Positions 54,495 to 63,680 of a stretch of DNA of 64,000 nt are shown here, one piece after another (the stretch's first letter is position 1; each line of letters begins with the position of its first letter). The stretch spans positions 1 through 64,000 of the forward strand of contig NZ_LGCN01000063.1 in the NCBI RefSeq assembly GCF_001279005.1, given 5' to 3'. This DNA is from Streptomyces caelestis (GTDB lineage Bacteria; Actinomycetota; Actinomycetes; Streptomycetales; Streptomycetaceae). A model generated the notes under the pieces. The model saw only the letters and a list, made by a program, of their open reading frames with translations, searched no databases and was not told where the DNA came from. The translations under genes and the position numbers were made by a program.

Positions 54495-54725
54495 TCAGCG
54501 CTCTTCGTCGGGAGCGGACGCCGCAGGGGCGGTCAGCCGCTCCGTCTCGTCCTGTATCTCGGCGGCGATCTTCTTGAGTTCCGGCTCGAACTTGCGGCCG
54601 TGGTGGGCGCAGAAGAGCAGTTCTCCGCCGCTCAGCAGGACGACGCGCAGGTATGCCTGGGCGCCGCAGCGGTCGCAGCGATCGGCGGCCGTCAGCGGGC
54701 TCGCGGGGGTCAGAACAGTAGTCAC
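54495..54725 (-). CDS. DUF7455 zinc-ribbon-like small protein
   Basis: A 76-residue protein with two metal-ligand pairs, CDRCGAQ and FCAHHGRKF, around a short beta-turn (YLRVVLLSGGELL), followed by a helix. The arrangement matches the small zinc-ribbon family DUF7455, which is conserved near hrdB/parE in actinobacteria. The function is unknown. It is divergent from parE. Confidence 0.85.
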   Translation of the reverse strand: MTTVLTPASPLTAADRCDRCGAQAYLRVVLLSGGELLFCAHHGRKFEPELKKIAAEIQDETERLTAPAASAPDEER

Positions 54726-55165
54726 GTCGCCTCTTCTCTAGCTCGACGAGCTGTCGTACCAGGGTCAACATCCAACCAGCCCCAAAACGTTCCCGCTCGT
54801 GGCTTTTCCTCGAAAAAATTTTCCGAGGTGGGTGGCTGTTGCCGGTTGGCGGCGAATGTGCCGTAGTGCGTGTCTGATGTGTCGTACGGATTCGCGTTCG
54901 TATCGGTGGTCGGCCCTCCCGGCTGGCTTGCCGGTTGTTCATGAGGACGTGCCCGGAGCCTAAATGGTTCATGCCTCGAAGGGAACGTGATGTGTGCTTC
55001 ACTCCATCGAGGGATCGAACAAGCATGCGACCTCGACTAGGGTGGGTTGCGAGCGAGGGTGGCGTTACAACGGCTCTACCAGGCCTCGGTACCCTCTCAC
55101 CGGTGACTGAAGCCGCGCCCTTACCCATGAGGGCCGCATCTGAAATTCAGCGAGGAGCGAACCGC
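54726..55165. promoter_or_regulatory. Divergent region upstream of parE (440 bp)
   Basis: At 54808-54828 lies an AT-rich near-palindrome, CCTCGAAAAAATTTTC followed by CGAGG, which stands out in GC-rich DNA and may be an operator or promoter element for the minus-strand gene. Nearer parE, TCGAAC (55015-55020) and TAGGGT (55038-55043) are separated by 17 bp and could be a -35/-10 pair. No coding feature is supported here. Confidence 0.5.
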
Positions 55166-57289
55166 GTGACCGCCGATACGTCCGTGCCGTCCACAGCGCT
55201 GCTGGCAGGAGCAGACCGGGACGGTTCCAACTACACCGCGCGGCACCTGCTCGTCCTCGAGGGGCTCGAGGCCGTGCGGAAGCGCCCCGGAATGTACATC
55301 GGGTCGACCGACAGCCGCGGTCTGATGCACTGCCTCTGGGAAATCATCGACAACTCCGTGGACGAGGCCCTCGGAGGCCACTGCGACCACATCGAGGTGG
55401 TCCTCCACAACGACGGCTCGGTGGAGGTCCGGGACAACGGCCGAGGCATCCCGGTCGACGTCGAACCCAAGACCGGCCTCTCCGGCGTCGAGGTCGTCAT
55501 GACCAAGCTGCACGCCGGCGGCAAGTTCGGCGGCGGCTCGTACGCCGCCTCCGGCGGTCTGCACGGCGTCGGCGCCTCCGTCGTCAACGCGCTGTCCGCG
55601 CGGCTGGACGTCGAGGTGGACCGGGGCGGGCACACCCACGCGATCAGCTTCCGACGCGGTGTCCCCGGCGCCTTCGCCGCCCTGGGGCCGGACGCGAAGT
55701 TCGAGGCCGGGAGCGGACTGCGCAAGGCCAAGAAGATCCCGAAGGCCCGCAGCGGCACACGCGTGCGCTACTGGGCCGACCGCCAGATCTTCCTCAAGGA
55801 CGCCAAGCTCGCCCTGGACACGCTGCACCAGCGCGCCCGCCAGACCGCGTTCCTGGTCCCCGGCCTGACCATCGTCGTCCGCGACGAGTACGGGCTCGGT
55901 GACGGCGGCAGCAAGGGCGAGGAGTCGTTCCGCTTCGACGGCGGCATCAGCGAGTTCTGCGAGTTCCTGGCCTCCGACCGGCCCGTCTGCGACACCCTCC
56001 GCTTCACCGGGCAGGGCACCTTCAAGGAGACCGTCCCGGTCCTCGACGAGTACGGCCAGATGACGCCCACCGAGGTCACCCGCGAGCTCGGCGTCGACGT
56101 CGCGATGCGCTGGGGGACCGGCTACGACACCACGCTCAGGTCGTTCGTCAACATCATCGCCACCCCCAAGGGCGGCACCCATGTCGCCGGCTTCGAGCAG
56201 GCCGTCGCCAAGACGATGAACGAGGTGCTGCGGGCCAAGAAGATGCTGCGCGTGGCCGAGGACGACATCGTCAAGGACGACGCCCTCGAAGGCCTCACCG
56301 CGGTGGTCACGGTCCGCCTGGCCGAGCCGCAGTTCGAGGGCCAGACCAAGGAGGTCCTCGGCACCTCGGCGGCCCGCCGCATCGTGAGCAACGTGATCTC
56401 CAAGGAACTCAAGGCGTTCCTGACCTCCACCAAGCGCGACGCCGCCCAGCAGGCCCGTGTCGTCATGGAGAAGGCCGTCGCCGCGGCCCGGACCCGTATC
56501 GCGGCCCGTCAGCACAAGGACGCGCAGCGTCGCAAGACGGCCCTGGAGACCTCCTCGCTGCCCGCCAAGCTCGCCGACTGCCGCAGCGACGACGTCGACC
56601 GCAGCGAGCTGTTCATCGTCGAGGGGGACTCCGCGCTCGGCACGGCCAAGCTGGCCCGGAACTCCGAGTTCCAGGCACTCCTGCCGATCCGCGGCAAGAT
56701 CCTCAACGTCCAGAAGTCGTCCGTGACGGACATGCTCAAGAACGCCGAGTGCGGCGCGATCATCCAGGTCATAGGAGCGGGGTCGGGGCGGACCTTCGAC
56801 ATCGACACGGCCCGCTACGGCAAGATCATCATGATGACCGACGCCGATGTCGACGGCTCCCACATCCGCACCCTGCTGCTGACCCTGTTCCACCGCTACA
56901 TGCGGCCCATGGTCGAGGCCGGCCGGGTGTTCGCCGCGGTGCCGCCGCTGCACCGCATCGAGCTGATCCAGCCCAAGAAGGGCCAGGACAAGTACGTCTA
57001 CACGTACTCGGACCGGGAGCTGCGCGACAGGCTCATGGAGTTCCAGAGCAAGAACATCCGCTACAAGGACTCGATCCAGCGCTACAAGGGCCTCGGCGAG
57101 ATGGACGCCGACCAGCTGGCCGAGACCACCATGGACCCGCGCCACCGCACCCTGCGCCGGATCAACCTCACCGACCTGGAGGCCGCCGAGCAGGTCTTCG
57201 ACCTCCTCATGGGCAACGACGTCGCCCCGCGCAAGGAGTTCATCTCCAGCTCCGCGGCGACCCTGGACCGCTCGCGCATCGACGCCTAG
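55166..57289 (+). CDS. parE: DNA topoisomerase IV subunit B (ParE)
   Basis: From GTG 55166 (GAGGAG upstream) the product has 707 residues. The GHKL ATPase half starts LLVLEGLEAVRKRPGMYIGS and includes EIIDNSVDEALGG and DNGRGIPVD. The TOPRIM half has FIVEGDSALGTAKLARN and MTDADVDGSHIRTLLL with metal-binding Asp residues. The C-terminal tail YKGLGEMDADQLAETTMDP is typical. Its position beside hrdB fits parE of S. coelicolor; the parC partner is probably outside the window. ParE-ParC decatenates daughter chromosomes. Confidence 0.93.
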   Translation: MTADTSVPSTALLAGADRDGSNYTARHLLVLEGLEAVRKRPGMYIGSTDSRGLMHCLWEIIDNSVDEALGGHCDHIEVVLHNDGSVEVRDNGRGIPVDVEPKTGLSGVEVVMTKLHAGGKFGGGSYAASGGLHGVGASVVNALSARLDVEVDRGGHTHAISFRRGVPGAFAALGPDAKFEAGSGLRKAKKIPKARSGTRVRYWADRQIFLKDAKLALDTLHQRARQTAFLVPGLTIVVRDEYGLGDGGSKGEESFRFDGGISEFCEFLASDRPVCDTLRFTGQGTFKETVPVLDEYGQMTPTEVTRELGVDVAMRWGTGYDTTLRSFVNIIATPKGGTHVAGFEQAVAKTMNEVLRAKKMLRVAEDDIVKDDALEGLTAVVTVRLAEPQFEGQTKEVLGTSAARRIVSNVISKELKAFLTSTKRDAAQQARVVMEKAVAAARTRIAARQHKDAQRRKTALETSSLPAKLADCRSDDVDRSELFIVEGDSALGTAKLARNSEFQALLPIRGKILNVQKSSVTDMLKNAECGAIIQVIGAGSGRTFDIDTARYGKIIMMTDADVDGSHIRTLLLTLFHRYMRPMVEAGRVFAAVPPLHRIELIQPKKGQDKYVYTYSDRELRDRLMEFQSKNIRYKDSIQRYKGLGEMDADQLAETTMDPRHRTLRRINLTDLEAAEQVFDLLMGNDVAPRKEFISSSAATLDRSRIDA

Positions 57290-57336
57290 CGGACGCGGGG
57301 GACGCGTGCACGGCCAAGTCACCTGATGGGGTGAAG

Positions 57337-57373
57337 CAGAACGGGAAGAAGAGTCGGGGATCTTCCCGTTCTG
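57337..57373 (+). terminator. Terminator after parE
   Basis: A perfect 13-bp stem (CAGAACGGGAAGA / TCTTCCCGTTCTG) with an 11-nt loop, 48 bp after the parE stop and 13 bp before the next start codon. Confidence 0.8.
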
Positions 57374-57386
57374 TCCATCCTTGGGC

Positions 57387-57842
57387 ATGCAGCGAAGCAA
57401 CTCGGGGGACGTGAGGTACGACGATCCCTGGTACGACGCCCTGGCCTCGGGCTGGGGCGAATCGGTCGGCCCGGCGGAGGCGGAGGCGCCGCCGCCGGCC
57501 CGCCGCGCGGACGGGGCCGACGTCTACCTCGAAGTACAGCGCAGCGCGGCCTTCCAGGAGGTGCGGGGCCGCTACCGGCGGTTCGTGGGGCCGGCGGTCC
57601 TCGCCTTCCTCGCCTGGTACGTGGCGTACGTCGTGACCGCGACGACCGCGCCGGGACTGATGGCACGGCCCGTCGCGGGCGCCGTGAACCTGGGCATGCT
57701 CGCCGGGCTCGGCCAGTTCCTGACCACCTTCCTGCTCACCTGGGCCTATGTCCGCCACGCGCGGCTGCGCCGGGACCGGGCGGCGCTGGAACTGCGCTGG
57801 GACGCCCAGGAACGGGCGCGCGGGAGAGGCGGCGCGGCATGA
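57387..57842 (+). CDS. DUF485 membrane protein (YjcH-like)
   Basis: A 151-residue protein from ATG 57387 (an in-frame TTG at 57381 is possible). The family motif FQEVRGRYRRFVGPAVLAFLAWY leads into the first of two membrane helices; the second is around LAGLGQFLTTFLLTWAYVRHA. DUF485 proteins are found next to acetate/solute symporters (YjcH-ActP in E. coli). Here the gene overlaps the symporter gene by 4 bp (ATGA), so it is probably a small partner subunit. A terminator hairpin sits directly before the start, so the promoter must be close to or within it. Confidence 0.88.
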   Translation: MQRSNSGDVRYDDPWYDALASGWGESVGPAEAEAPPPARRADGADVYLEVQRSAAFQEVRGRYRRFVGPAVLAFLAWYVAYVVTATTAPGLMARPVAGAVNLGMLAGLGQFLTTFLLTWAYVRHARLRRDRAALELRWDAQERARGRGGAA

Positions 57843-59431
57843 CGGGCGACCACCAGGTGCCGGCGCTGCTGCTGTTCGGCGCGTTCGTCGCGGTGACCCT
57901 GGCCATCACGACCTGGGTGAGCCGCCACCGGCAGGGCTCCGCGGAGGAGTTCTACGCGGGCGGCCGGCTCTTCTCCCCGATGGAGAACGGGTTCGCCCTC
58001 GCGGGCGACTACATGTCGGCCGCGTCCTTCCTCGGCATCTCCGGACTCATCGCGCTCGTCGGCTACGACGGGATGCTCTACTCGGTGGGCTTCCTGGTGG
58101 CCTGGCTGGTGGTCCTGTTCCTGGTCGCGGAACTGGTGCGCAACTGCGGGCGCTTCACGCTCGCCGACGTGGTCGCCGCGCGCATGCGGGAGCGGCCGGT
58201 GCGGATCGCGGCGGGAACCTCGTCGGTCACCGTGTCCGTTCTGTATCTGGTGGCGCAGATGGTGGGCGCGGGCAGCCTGGTCGCGCTGCTGCTCGGCGGC
58301 ACGGGCGAGGCGGCCCGGGCCTGGACCGTCGTCGGCGTCGGCGTCCTCATGGTGATCTACGTGTCGTTGGGCGGGATGCGGGCCACCACCTGGATCCAGA
58401 TCGTCAAGGCGGTCCTGCTGCTCGGCGGCACCGTCGCGCTGACCGTCCTCGTCCTGCTGCGGTTCCACGGCGACTTCAACCGGCTGCTCCTCACCGCCGC
58501 CGAACGCAGTGGTCACGGTGAGGCGTTCCTGGCGCCCGGCCTCGCCTACGGCGCGGACTGGACCGCGCGGTTCGACTTCATCAGTCTGGGGCTCGCGCTG
58601 GTGCTCGGCACGGCGGGACTGCCGCACATCCTGTCCCGCTTCTACACCGTCCCCACCGCGCGGGCGGCACGGCGGTCGGTCGTCTGGGCGATCGGCCTCA
58701 TCGGCGGCTTCTATCTGATGACGATCGTGCTCGGCTTCGGCGCCGCCGCCCTCGTCGGACCGGACGCCGTGCGCGCCTCGAACGCGTCCGGGAACACGGC
58801 GGTGCCGCTGCTGGCGCTCGACCTGGGCGGCGGCGCCGGCTCCACGGGTGGGACGGTCCTGTTCGCGATCGTCGCCGCGGTCGCCTTCGCCACGATCCTC
58901 GCCGTGGTCGCCGGGATCACGCTCGCCTCCTCGGCGTCCGTCGCGCACGACCTGTACGCCTCCCTGCGGCGCCGGCGCGGGAAGCCGCGCAGCGAGGTGG
59001 CGGTGGCCCGGGTCGCCGCGGTCGGCGTCGGTCTGCTCGCGATCGGCCTCGGTCTGCTGGCCCGCGACCTCAACGTCGCGTTCCTGGTGGGCCTCGCCTT
59101 CGCCGTGGCCGCGTCCGCGAACCTGCCCGTGCTGCTGTACTCGCTGTTCTGGCGCGGCTTCACCACCCGCGGCGCCGTGTGGGCCGTGTACGGAGGCCTG
59201 ATCCCGGCCGTGGTGCTGGTGCTGCTGTCCCCCGTGGTGTCGGGCAGCCCCGCGTCCCTCTTCCCGGGCGCCGACTTCCAGCTCTTCCCGCTGCAGAACC
59301 CCGGTCTGGTCTCCATCCCGCTGGGCTTCCTCGCGGGCTGGCTCGGCACGCTCACCTCACCCGAGGTTCCCGACGAGGCCAGGCACGCGGAGACCGAGGT
59401 GCGTTCGCTGACCGGCGCGGGGGCGGTGTAG
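57839..59431 (+). CDS. Sodium:solute symporter (acetate/monocarboxylate type)
   Basis: A 530-residue SSS-family transporter with about 13 membrane helices. Family signatures are SAEEFYAGGRLFSPMENGFALAGDYMSAASFLG at the start (helix 1-2), GFYLMTIVLGFGAAAL and SASVAHDLYASL. The closest named proteins are ActP/MctC-type carriers for acetate, pyruvate or propionate. It is coupled with the DUF485 gene upstream. The CitA/CitB-type kinase and regulator convergent with it are typical controllers of carboxylate uptake, which supports a carboxylate substrate (inference). Confidence 0.92.
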   Translation: MTGDHQVPALLLFGAFVAVTLAITTWVSRHRQGSAEEFYAGGRLFSPMENGFALAGDYMSAASFLGISGLIALVGYDGMLYSVGFLVAWLVVLFLVAELVRNCGRFTLADVVAARMRERPVRIAAGTSSVTVSVLYLVAQMVGAGSLVALLLGGTGEAARAWTVVGVGVLMVIYVSLGGMRATTWIQIVKAVLLLGGTVALTVLVLLRFHGDFNRLLLTAAERSGHGEAFLAPGLAYGADWTARFDFISLGLALVLGTAGLPHILSRFYTVPTARAARRSVVWAIGLIGGFYLMTIVLGFGAAALVGPDAVRASNASGNTAVPLLALDLGGGAGSTGGTVLFAIVAAVAFATILAVVAGITLASSASVAHDLYASLRRRRGKPRSEVAVARVAAVGVGLLAIGLGLLARDLNVAFLVGLAFAVAASANLPVLLYSLFWRGFTTRGAVWAVYGGLIPAVVLVLLSPVVSGSPASLFPGADFQLFPLQNPGLVSIPLGFLAGWLGTLTSPEVPDEARHAETEVRSLTGAGAV

Positions 59432-59513
59432 GGCGCCCGGCGGAGACGGACGGCGCCGCCATCCGTAAGGGAGGAGGGCACGGTCCTTTCCCCCGCCCCC
59501 GCGGGCCGTGTCC

Positions 59514-60194
59514 TCAGGCGCGGGTCGCCCACGCATAACGGTGCTCCGGGCGGCCCGCGTCGCCGTACTTCAGGGTCAGCGTGACCCGTCCGGTGCGCTC
59601 CAGGAGCTTCAGATAGCGCTGGGCGGTCTGGCGGCTCACCCCTGTGCGTTCGGCGACCTCCTGGGCCGACAGCGGGCCGTCGGCGTTCATCAGGGACTGC
59701 CGTACGAGTTCCGCGGTGGTGGGGGAGTGCCCCTTGGGCAGCTGGGGCTCGGACGACGCCGACAGCGCGCCGAAGATGCGGTCCACCTCCGCCTGCTCCG
59801 CCTCGCCGCCGCCGTCGAGGGTGCGGCGCAGCTCCGCGTAGGCCTCCAGCTTGGCGCGCAGCCCCGCGAAGGCGAACGGCTTGACCAGGTACTGCAGGGC
59901 GCCCTGGCGCATCGCCGCCTGCACCGTGGACACGTCACGGGCCGCCGTCACCATGATCACGTCGGCCTGGTGCCCGCGCCGGCGCATCTCCCGCACCACC
60001 GCGAGCCCCGTCTCGTCGGGCAGGTAGTGGTCCAGGAGGACGAGATCCAGCCGGGGCAGCGCCTTCAGCCGGTCGAGCGCCTCGGCCGCGCTGTGCGCCC
60101 GACCGGCGACATGGAAACCGGGCACCTTCTCGACGTACGCGGCGTTGACCCGCGCGACCCGGACGTCGTCGTCCACGACCAGGACCTCGATCAT
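59514..60194 (-). CDS. CitB/DcuR-type response regulator
   Basis: A 226-residue regulator. The receiver has Asp8/Asp9 in LVVDDD, phospho-acceptor Asp55 in LVLLDHYLPD, Thr83 and Lys105 (LVKPFAF). After a linker (~120-165) the C-terminal domain is a helix-turn-helix of the CitB/DcuR type (LSAQEVAERTGVSRQTAQRYLK) with a wing (GRVTLTLKYGDAGRPEHRY). It overlaps the sensor kinase gene by 4 bp. Targets probably include the convergent symporter genes. Confidence 0.92.
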   Translation of the reverse strand: MIEVLVVDDDVRVARVNAAYVEKVPGFHVAGRAHSAAEALDRLKALPRLDLVLLDHYLPDETGLAVVREMRRRGHQADVIMVTAARDVSTVQAAMRQGALQYLVKPFAFAGLRAKLEAYAELRRTLDGGGEAEQAEVDRIFGALSASSEPQLPKGHSPTTAELVRQSLMNADGPLSAQEVAERTGVSRQTAQRYLKLLERTGRVTLTLKYGDAGRPEHRYAWATRA

Positions 60195-61864
60195 CGCGAC
60201 TCCTCCTCGTCGGTTCCCGGGGCGAAGGCCCCGGTGAGCGCGGGTTCCGCGCCCGGCTCGGCCAGGGCCTCGGGCAGCACGACGGTGAACTCCGCGCCCC
60301 CGCCGGGAGCCTCGCCCACGGTCGCGCCGCCCCCCTGCCGCTCGGCGAGCCGGCGCACCAGCGGCAGCCCGATGCCCCGCTCGCGGTGGGCCGGCGGCTC
60401 CTTGGTGGACCAGCCCTCGGTGAAGATCAACTCGTGGTGTTCCGGCGGAATTCCGGGACCGGTGTCGCGCACCACGAGCACCGCCGTGCGCCCCTCCGCG
60501 CGCAGTTCGACCTCCACGCGCGCGTGCGGCGTACCGGCGACGGCGTCCAGGGCGTTGTCCACCAGATTGCCGACCACGGTGACGAGCCCCCGGGGGTCGA
60601 TCAGCCGGTCCGGCAGCCGGGTCCCGTCCGTCACCCACAGCGCCACCCCGCGCTCGGCCGCGACCGTCGCCTTGCCCACCAGCAGCGCGGCGAGCAGCGG
60701 GTCCCGGATCTTCTCGGTGACCTGTTCCGACGTGGCCCGGTGGTCGCCGACGACCTCGCCGACGAACTCCACCGCGTCGTCGTACATCTCGAGCTCCAGC
60801 AGTCCCAGCAGGGTGTGCATGCGGTTGGCGTGCTCGTGGTCCTGGGCGCGCAGGGCGTCGATGAGCCCGCGCGTGGAGTCCAGCTCCCGGCCGAGCCGGT
60901 CCAGCTCCGTGCGGTCGCGCAGGGTGGCCACGGCGCCGCCGTCGTCCGTCGGCATCCGGTTGGCGACCAGGACCCGCCGGCCGCGCACGGTGAGCAGATC
61001 GGTGCCGGTCGCCCGTCCGGCCAGCACATCGGCGGTGCGTCCTGTGCCGAGCGCCAGATCGGGGGAGTGGCCGACGGCCTCCTCGCCGATTCCCAGCAGG
61101 CGCTGCGCCTCGTCGTTCAGCAGGCGGATACGGCCGGTGCGGTCCAGGGCGACCACGCCCTCCCGGATGCCGTGCAGCATCGCCTCACGCTCCGCGAGCA
61201 GCGCCGCGATGTCGGAGAAGGCCAGGTCGCGGGTCTGCCGCTGCACCCGCCGGGAGATCAGCCAGGCCGCGAGCGCGCCCACGGCCAGGGCGCCGCCGGC
61301 GTACGCGAACAGTCCCGGGATGGCATGGATCAGCCGGGCCCGGACGCTGTCGTAGGCGATGCCGACCGAGACCGCCCCGACGATCCCGCCGTCGTCGTCC
61401 CGCAGCGGCACCTTGCCCCGCGCGGAGCGCCCCAGGGTGCCCTCGTCGATCTCCATGACGTCGTGTCCGGCCAGTGCCTCACCGGGGTCGGTCGACACCA
61501 GCCCGCCGATCCGCTCCGGGTCGGTGTGCGACCAGCGCACGCCCCGCCGGTCCAGCACCACGACGTACTCGGCGCCGGTGGCCTTCCGGATCCGTTCGGC
61601 CTCCCGCTGCACCGGTCCGTCCGGGGACGGCGCCGTCCCGCGCAGGTTTTGCGCCATCTGCGGCTGCTGCGCGGTGGTCTGCGCGATCGCGAGCGCGCGG
61701 CGCATCGCCTGGTCGTCCAGCTGGTCGCCGAGCGGCGCGAGGAACAGTCCGGTGGCCAGCACCGCGACTCCCGCGGCGATCGCCAGCTGCATCAGCAGGA
61801 CCTGCGAGAACACCCGTCGCGGCAGGCCGAGGCGCAGGCGGCGTGCGGGGGGAGTGGAGCTCAT
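60191..61864 (-). CDS. CitA/DcuS-type sensor histidine kinase
   Basis: A 557-residue kinase from ATG 61864. Two membrane helices (VFSQVLLMQLAIAAGVAVLA and IPGLFAYAGGALAVGALAAWL) flank an extracellular PAS-like sensor of ~130 residues. A cytoplasmic PAS (~225-310) precedes the kinase core: the His box RAQDHEHANRMHTLLGLLEL, N box VVGNLVDNALDAV and G boxes DTGPGIP and GIGLPLV. The architecture is that of CitA/DcuS, which sense di- or tricarboxylates. The start codon of the regulator gene overlaps its stop (ATGA). Confidence 0.92.
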   Translation of the reverse strand: MSSTPPARRLRLGLPRRVFSQVLLMQLAIAAGVAVLATGLFLAPLGDQLDDQAMRRALAIAQTTAQQPQMAQNLRGTAPSPDGPVQREAERIRKATGAEYVVVLDRRGVRWSHTDPERIGGLVSTDPGEALAGHDVMEIDEGTLGRSARGKVPLRDDDGGIVGAVSVGIAYDSVRARLIHAIPGLFAYAGGALAVGALAAWLISRRVQRQTRDLAFSDIAALLAEREAMLHGIREGVVALDRTGRIRLLNDEAQRLLGIGEEAVGHSPDLALGTGRTADVLAGRATGTDLLTVRGRRVLVANRMPTDDGGAVATLRDRTELDRLGRELDSTRGLIDALRAQDHEHANRMHTLLGLLELEMYDDAVEFVGEVVGDHRATSEQVTEKIRDPLLAALLVGKATVAAERGVALWVTDGTRLPDRLIDPRGLVTVVGNLVDNALDAVAGTPHARVEVELRAEGRTAVLVVRDTGPGIPPEHHELIFTEGWSTKEPPAHRERGIGLPLVRRLAERQGGGATVGEAPGGGAEFTVVLPEALAEPGAEPALTGAFAPGTDEEESR

Positions 61865-61947
61865 GCCCCTGACGGTACGTGGGCGGGTGCGGGACGCCGC
61901 AGGGGTGTGGCGGGGATCTCCCGAGTCCGTGGAAGCGGGAGGGGCGG

Positions 61948-62889
61948 TCAGCCCGCCAGCGCCGCCAGGGTCACCTCGCGGACGCCCACGACGTCCATCC
62001 GCGCGGGCGAGCCGAGCGCCGACCCGCAGCTCTCCGGACGGGACGGCAGGGACGCGCCCTGGGCGACCTCCACCAGCCACCGGCGTCCGTCCGTGTGGGC
62101 GACGGTCACTTCCCAGCGGGGCGCCGCGCCGTCCGTCCGTATGACGCGCAGGGCCTGCGCGGCGTACTCGCCCGCCGCGCGACGGACGGCCAGCTCGGCC
62201 GCCTGGCCGGGCCGCTCCCAGGCGGAGCACCCTCGGCACCCCTCGACGACGATCCGGTCCTTCTCCACGCCGTGCAGCACCTCCTTGACGGTGTGCGCCT
62301 CGGCCCGCCCGTACGCGTAGCCGTACGGCAGACAGAGGATCGTGGGGGAGAAGCGGTGGCCGCCCAGGTGAGTGACCTCCCAGACGCCCTCGACCCCGGA
62401 GGCGGCGAGTTCGGCCGCCAGGGGCCGTCCGAGGAGGGCGCAGCAGCGGTCGCGCTTGCCGTTGGTGCAGACGAGGGCGAGGGGGCCGCCCTCGTGGGGC
62501 CGGCCGCCGAGCACGGTCGCGAAGGACTCCGGCTCGCCGCTGCCGAGCGCGGTGAAGTCGAGGTCGAGCAGGCGCTCGGGGTCCGAGGTGGTGGCGGCGT
62601 GCAGCCACACGTTTCCGGGAACGGTGTGGGCGACGTACACCCGGCGCGTGGCGGGCGTCCGGCGGTCCGCGTGCCGCCCGGGCCGCCGGACGAGCGCGAT
62701 CCGCACCCCGCTGCCCCGGGCGGCGGCCTCCAGGGCGCGGCCCAGCGCGGGGTCGAGGTGGCTGGCGGTGAGCGCCTTGGCACCCCAGGGGCCGGGCTGC
62801 TCCAGCAGCAGCCAGGTCCGCGCGGTGGCCGCGGTTCCCGCGACCGGCTCGTCGAGCTCGCGGGAGAGGTTCGAGCACGTGCTACTCAC
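61948..62889 (-). CDS. Sucrase/ferredoxin-like protein
   Basis: From GTG 62889 the product has 313 residues. It shows the thioredoxin-like ferredoxin pattern of the sucrase/ferredoxin-like family: CTNGKRDRCCALLGRPLAAE with closely spaced Cys, then HLGGHRFSPTILCLPYGYAY. The N-terminal CSNLSRELDEPVAGTA and GCRGCSAWERP segments are also typical. An iron-sulfur cluster is likely. A well-matched iron box covers the bases just before the start codon, so it is probably repressed by DmdR/IdeR when iron is ample. It may take part in siderophore-iron release or electron transfer (inference). Confidence 0.88.
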   Translation of the reverse strand: MSSTCSNLSRELDEPVAGTAATARTWLLLEQPGPWGAKALTASHLDPALGRALEAAARGSGVRIALVRRPGRHADRRTPATRRVYVAHTVPGNVWLHAATTSDPERLLDLDFTALGSGEPESFATVLGGRPHEGGPLALVCTNGKRDRCCALLGRPLAAELAASGVEGVWEVTHLGGHRFSPTILCLPYGYAYGRAEAHTVKEVLHGVEKDRIVVEGCRGCSAWERPGQAAELAVRRAAGEYAAQALRVIRTDGAAPRWEVTVAHTDGRRWLVEVAQGASLPSRPESCGSALGSPARMDVVGVREVTLAALAG

Positions 62890-62908
62890 AAAGGCGAGCC
62901 TAACCTGA
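62890..62908. promoter_or_regulatory. Iron box (DmdR1/IdeR operator)
   Basis: The 19-mer AAAGGCGAGCCTAACCTGA matches the complement of the consensus TTAGGTTAGGCTCACCTAA in about 15 of 19 positions, including the unbroken core GAGCCTAACCT. It directly abuts the start codon of the sucrase/ferredoxin-like gene. Confidence 0.8.
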
Positions 62909-62977
62909 CTTGCTCACGAGTGACGTGTCGACCCGCTCGTCCGTCGGCCGGAGAGAGGCCCGCCCGCGTGTGCACCG

Positions 62978-63008
62978 GAGGCCCGGCACTGATTCCGTGC
63001 CGGGCCTC
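62978..63008 (-). terminator. Terminator hairpin
   Basis: A perfect 12-bp stem (GAGGCCCGGCAC / GTGCCGGGCCTC) with a 7-nt loop, ~130 bp past the stop of the small minus-strand gene at 63137. Confidence 0.75.
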
Positions 63009-63136
63009 GCGAGGCTGTGGTGAGCAGGAAGCGGTGTGCCTGCTCGGACGGGGCGGCCCTGTATCGCGGATGGTGCGCGGAGGGCGGATCGTGGCGGAGC
63101 CGAGGGTGGGCTCGCCGCCCGGATGCGGTCTTCGGC

Positions 63137-63367
63137 TCAGGCGTCGGGGATGTCGGCCTCGGCGCGCGGCAGCGTCTCCCGGGAGACGACGACGATGCGT
63201 TCGTACTCGGCGCGGCCGACGTCCGGCGGCAGTTCGCCGTCGAGTTCCGCTGGGGCCTCCGTGCCGATGACGGCGACGTCGCCGTTGCCGAGCTCGAAGG
63301 AAGGCGAGACCCGCTCGTGGGGCGAGCCCGCGTCCCCGCAGCCCGAAATACTGTGTGGCCATGTCAC
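63137..63367 (-). CDS. Small conserved protein of unknown function
   Basis: From GTG 63367 a 76-residue protein whose interior looks like genuine coding sequence: SISGCGDAGSPHERVSPSFE, then DVAVIGTEAPAELDG and AEYERIVVVSRETLPRAE. A single Cys and no membrane segment are present. Family and function are not recognised. It is divergent from the CobW-type gene. Confidence 0.55.
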   Translation of the reverse strand: MTWPHSISGCGDAGSPHERVSPSFELGNGDVAVIGTEAPAELDGELPPDVGRAEYERIVVVSRETLPRAEADIPDA

Positions 63368-63680
63368 ATACCCCGATCAGGCCGACGTCCGCCGGTCGTC
63401 GGGTTGCGGGTCGACGGCAGGGAACCGGCGAGCGGTGGGCGGCGCTTGCCGCCTTCCAGGGTGCCGAGCGGCTCTGATCGGCGGGAAGGCGGCCAGGCGG
63501 CGCACGGAGGGAAGCGAGGATCGCACGAACCGGCGCCTTGCCCGACGTCTGCCCCGCGGACGTCGCTGACGATCGTTCACTCCGGCGTGGTTCCCGCCGC
63601 TCGTATCCTGGTACGCCAGTCATTCGTCGGGGCGCACGCCGTGAGTGAGCCGGTGTGCGCGGAGGTGGGAGAGGGATCGC
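63368..63680. other. Divergent intergenic region, 313 bp
   Basis: The gap lies between the small minus-strand gene and the CobW-type GTPase. No zinc-uptake (Zur) operator or cobalamin riboswitch pattern was recognised, although such elements often control CobW genes. TATCCT at 63604-63609 might be a -10 element. Confidence 0.4.

Noticed and set aside
55015..55030. LexA box upstream of parE (TCGAAC half site)
   Set aside because: Only one half matches; the other half (GCATGCGA) departs in several positions.
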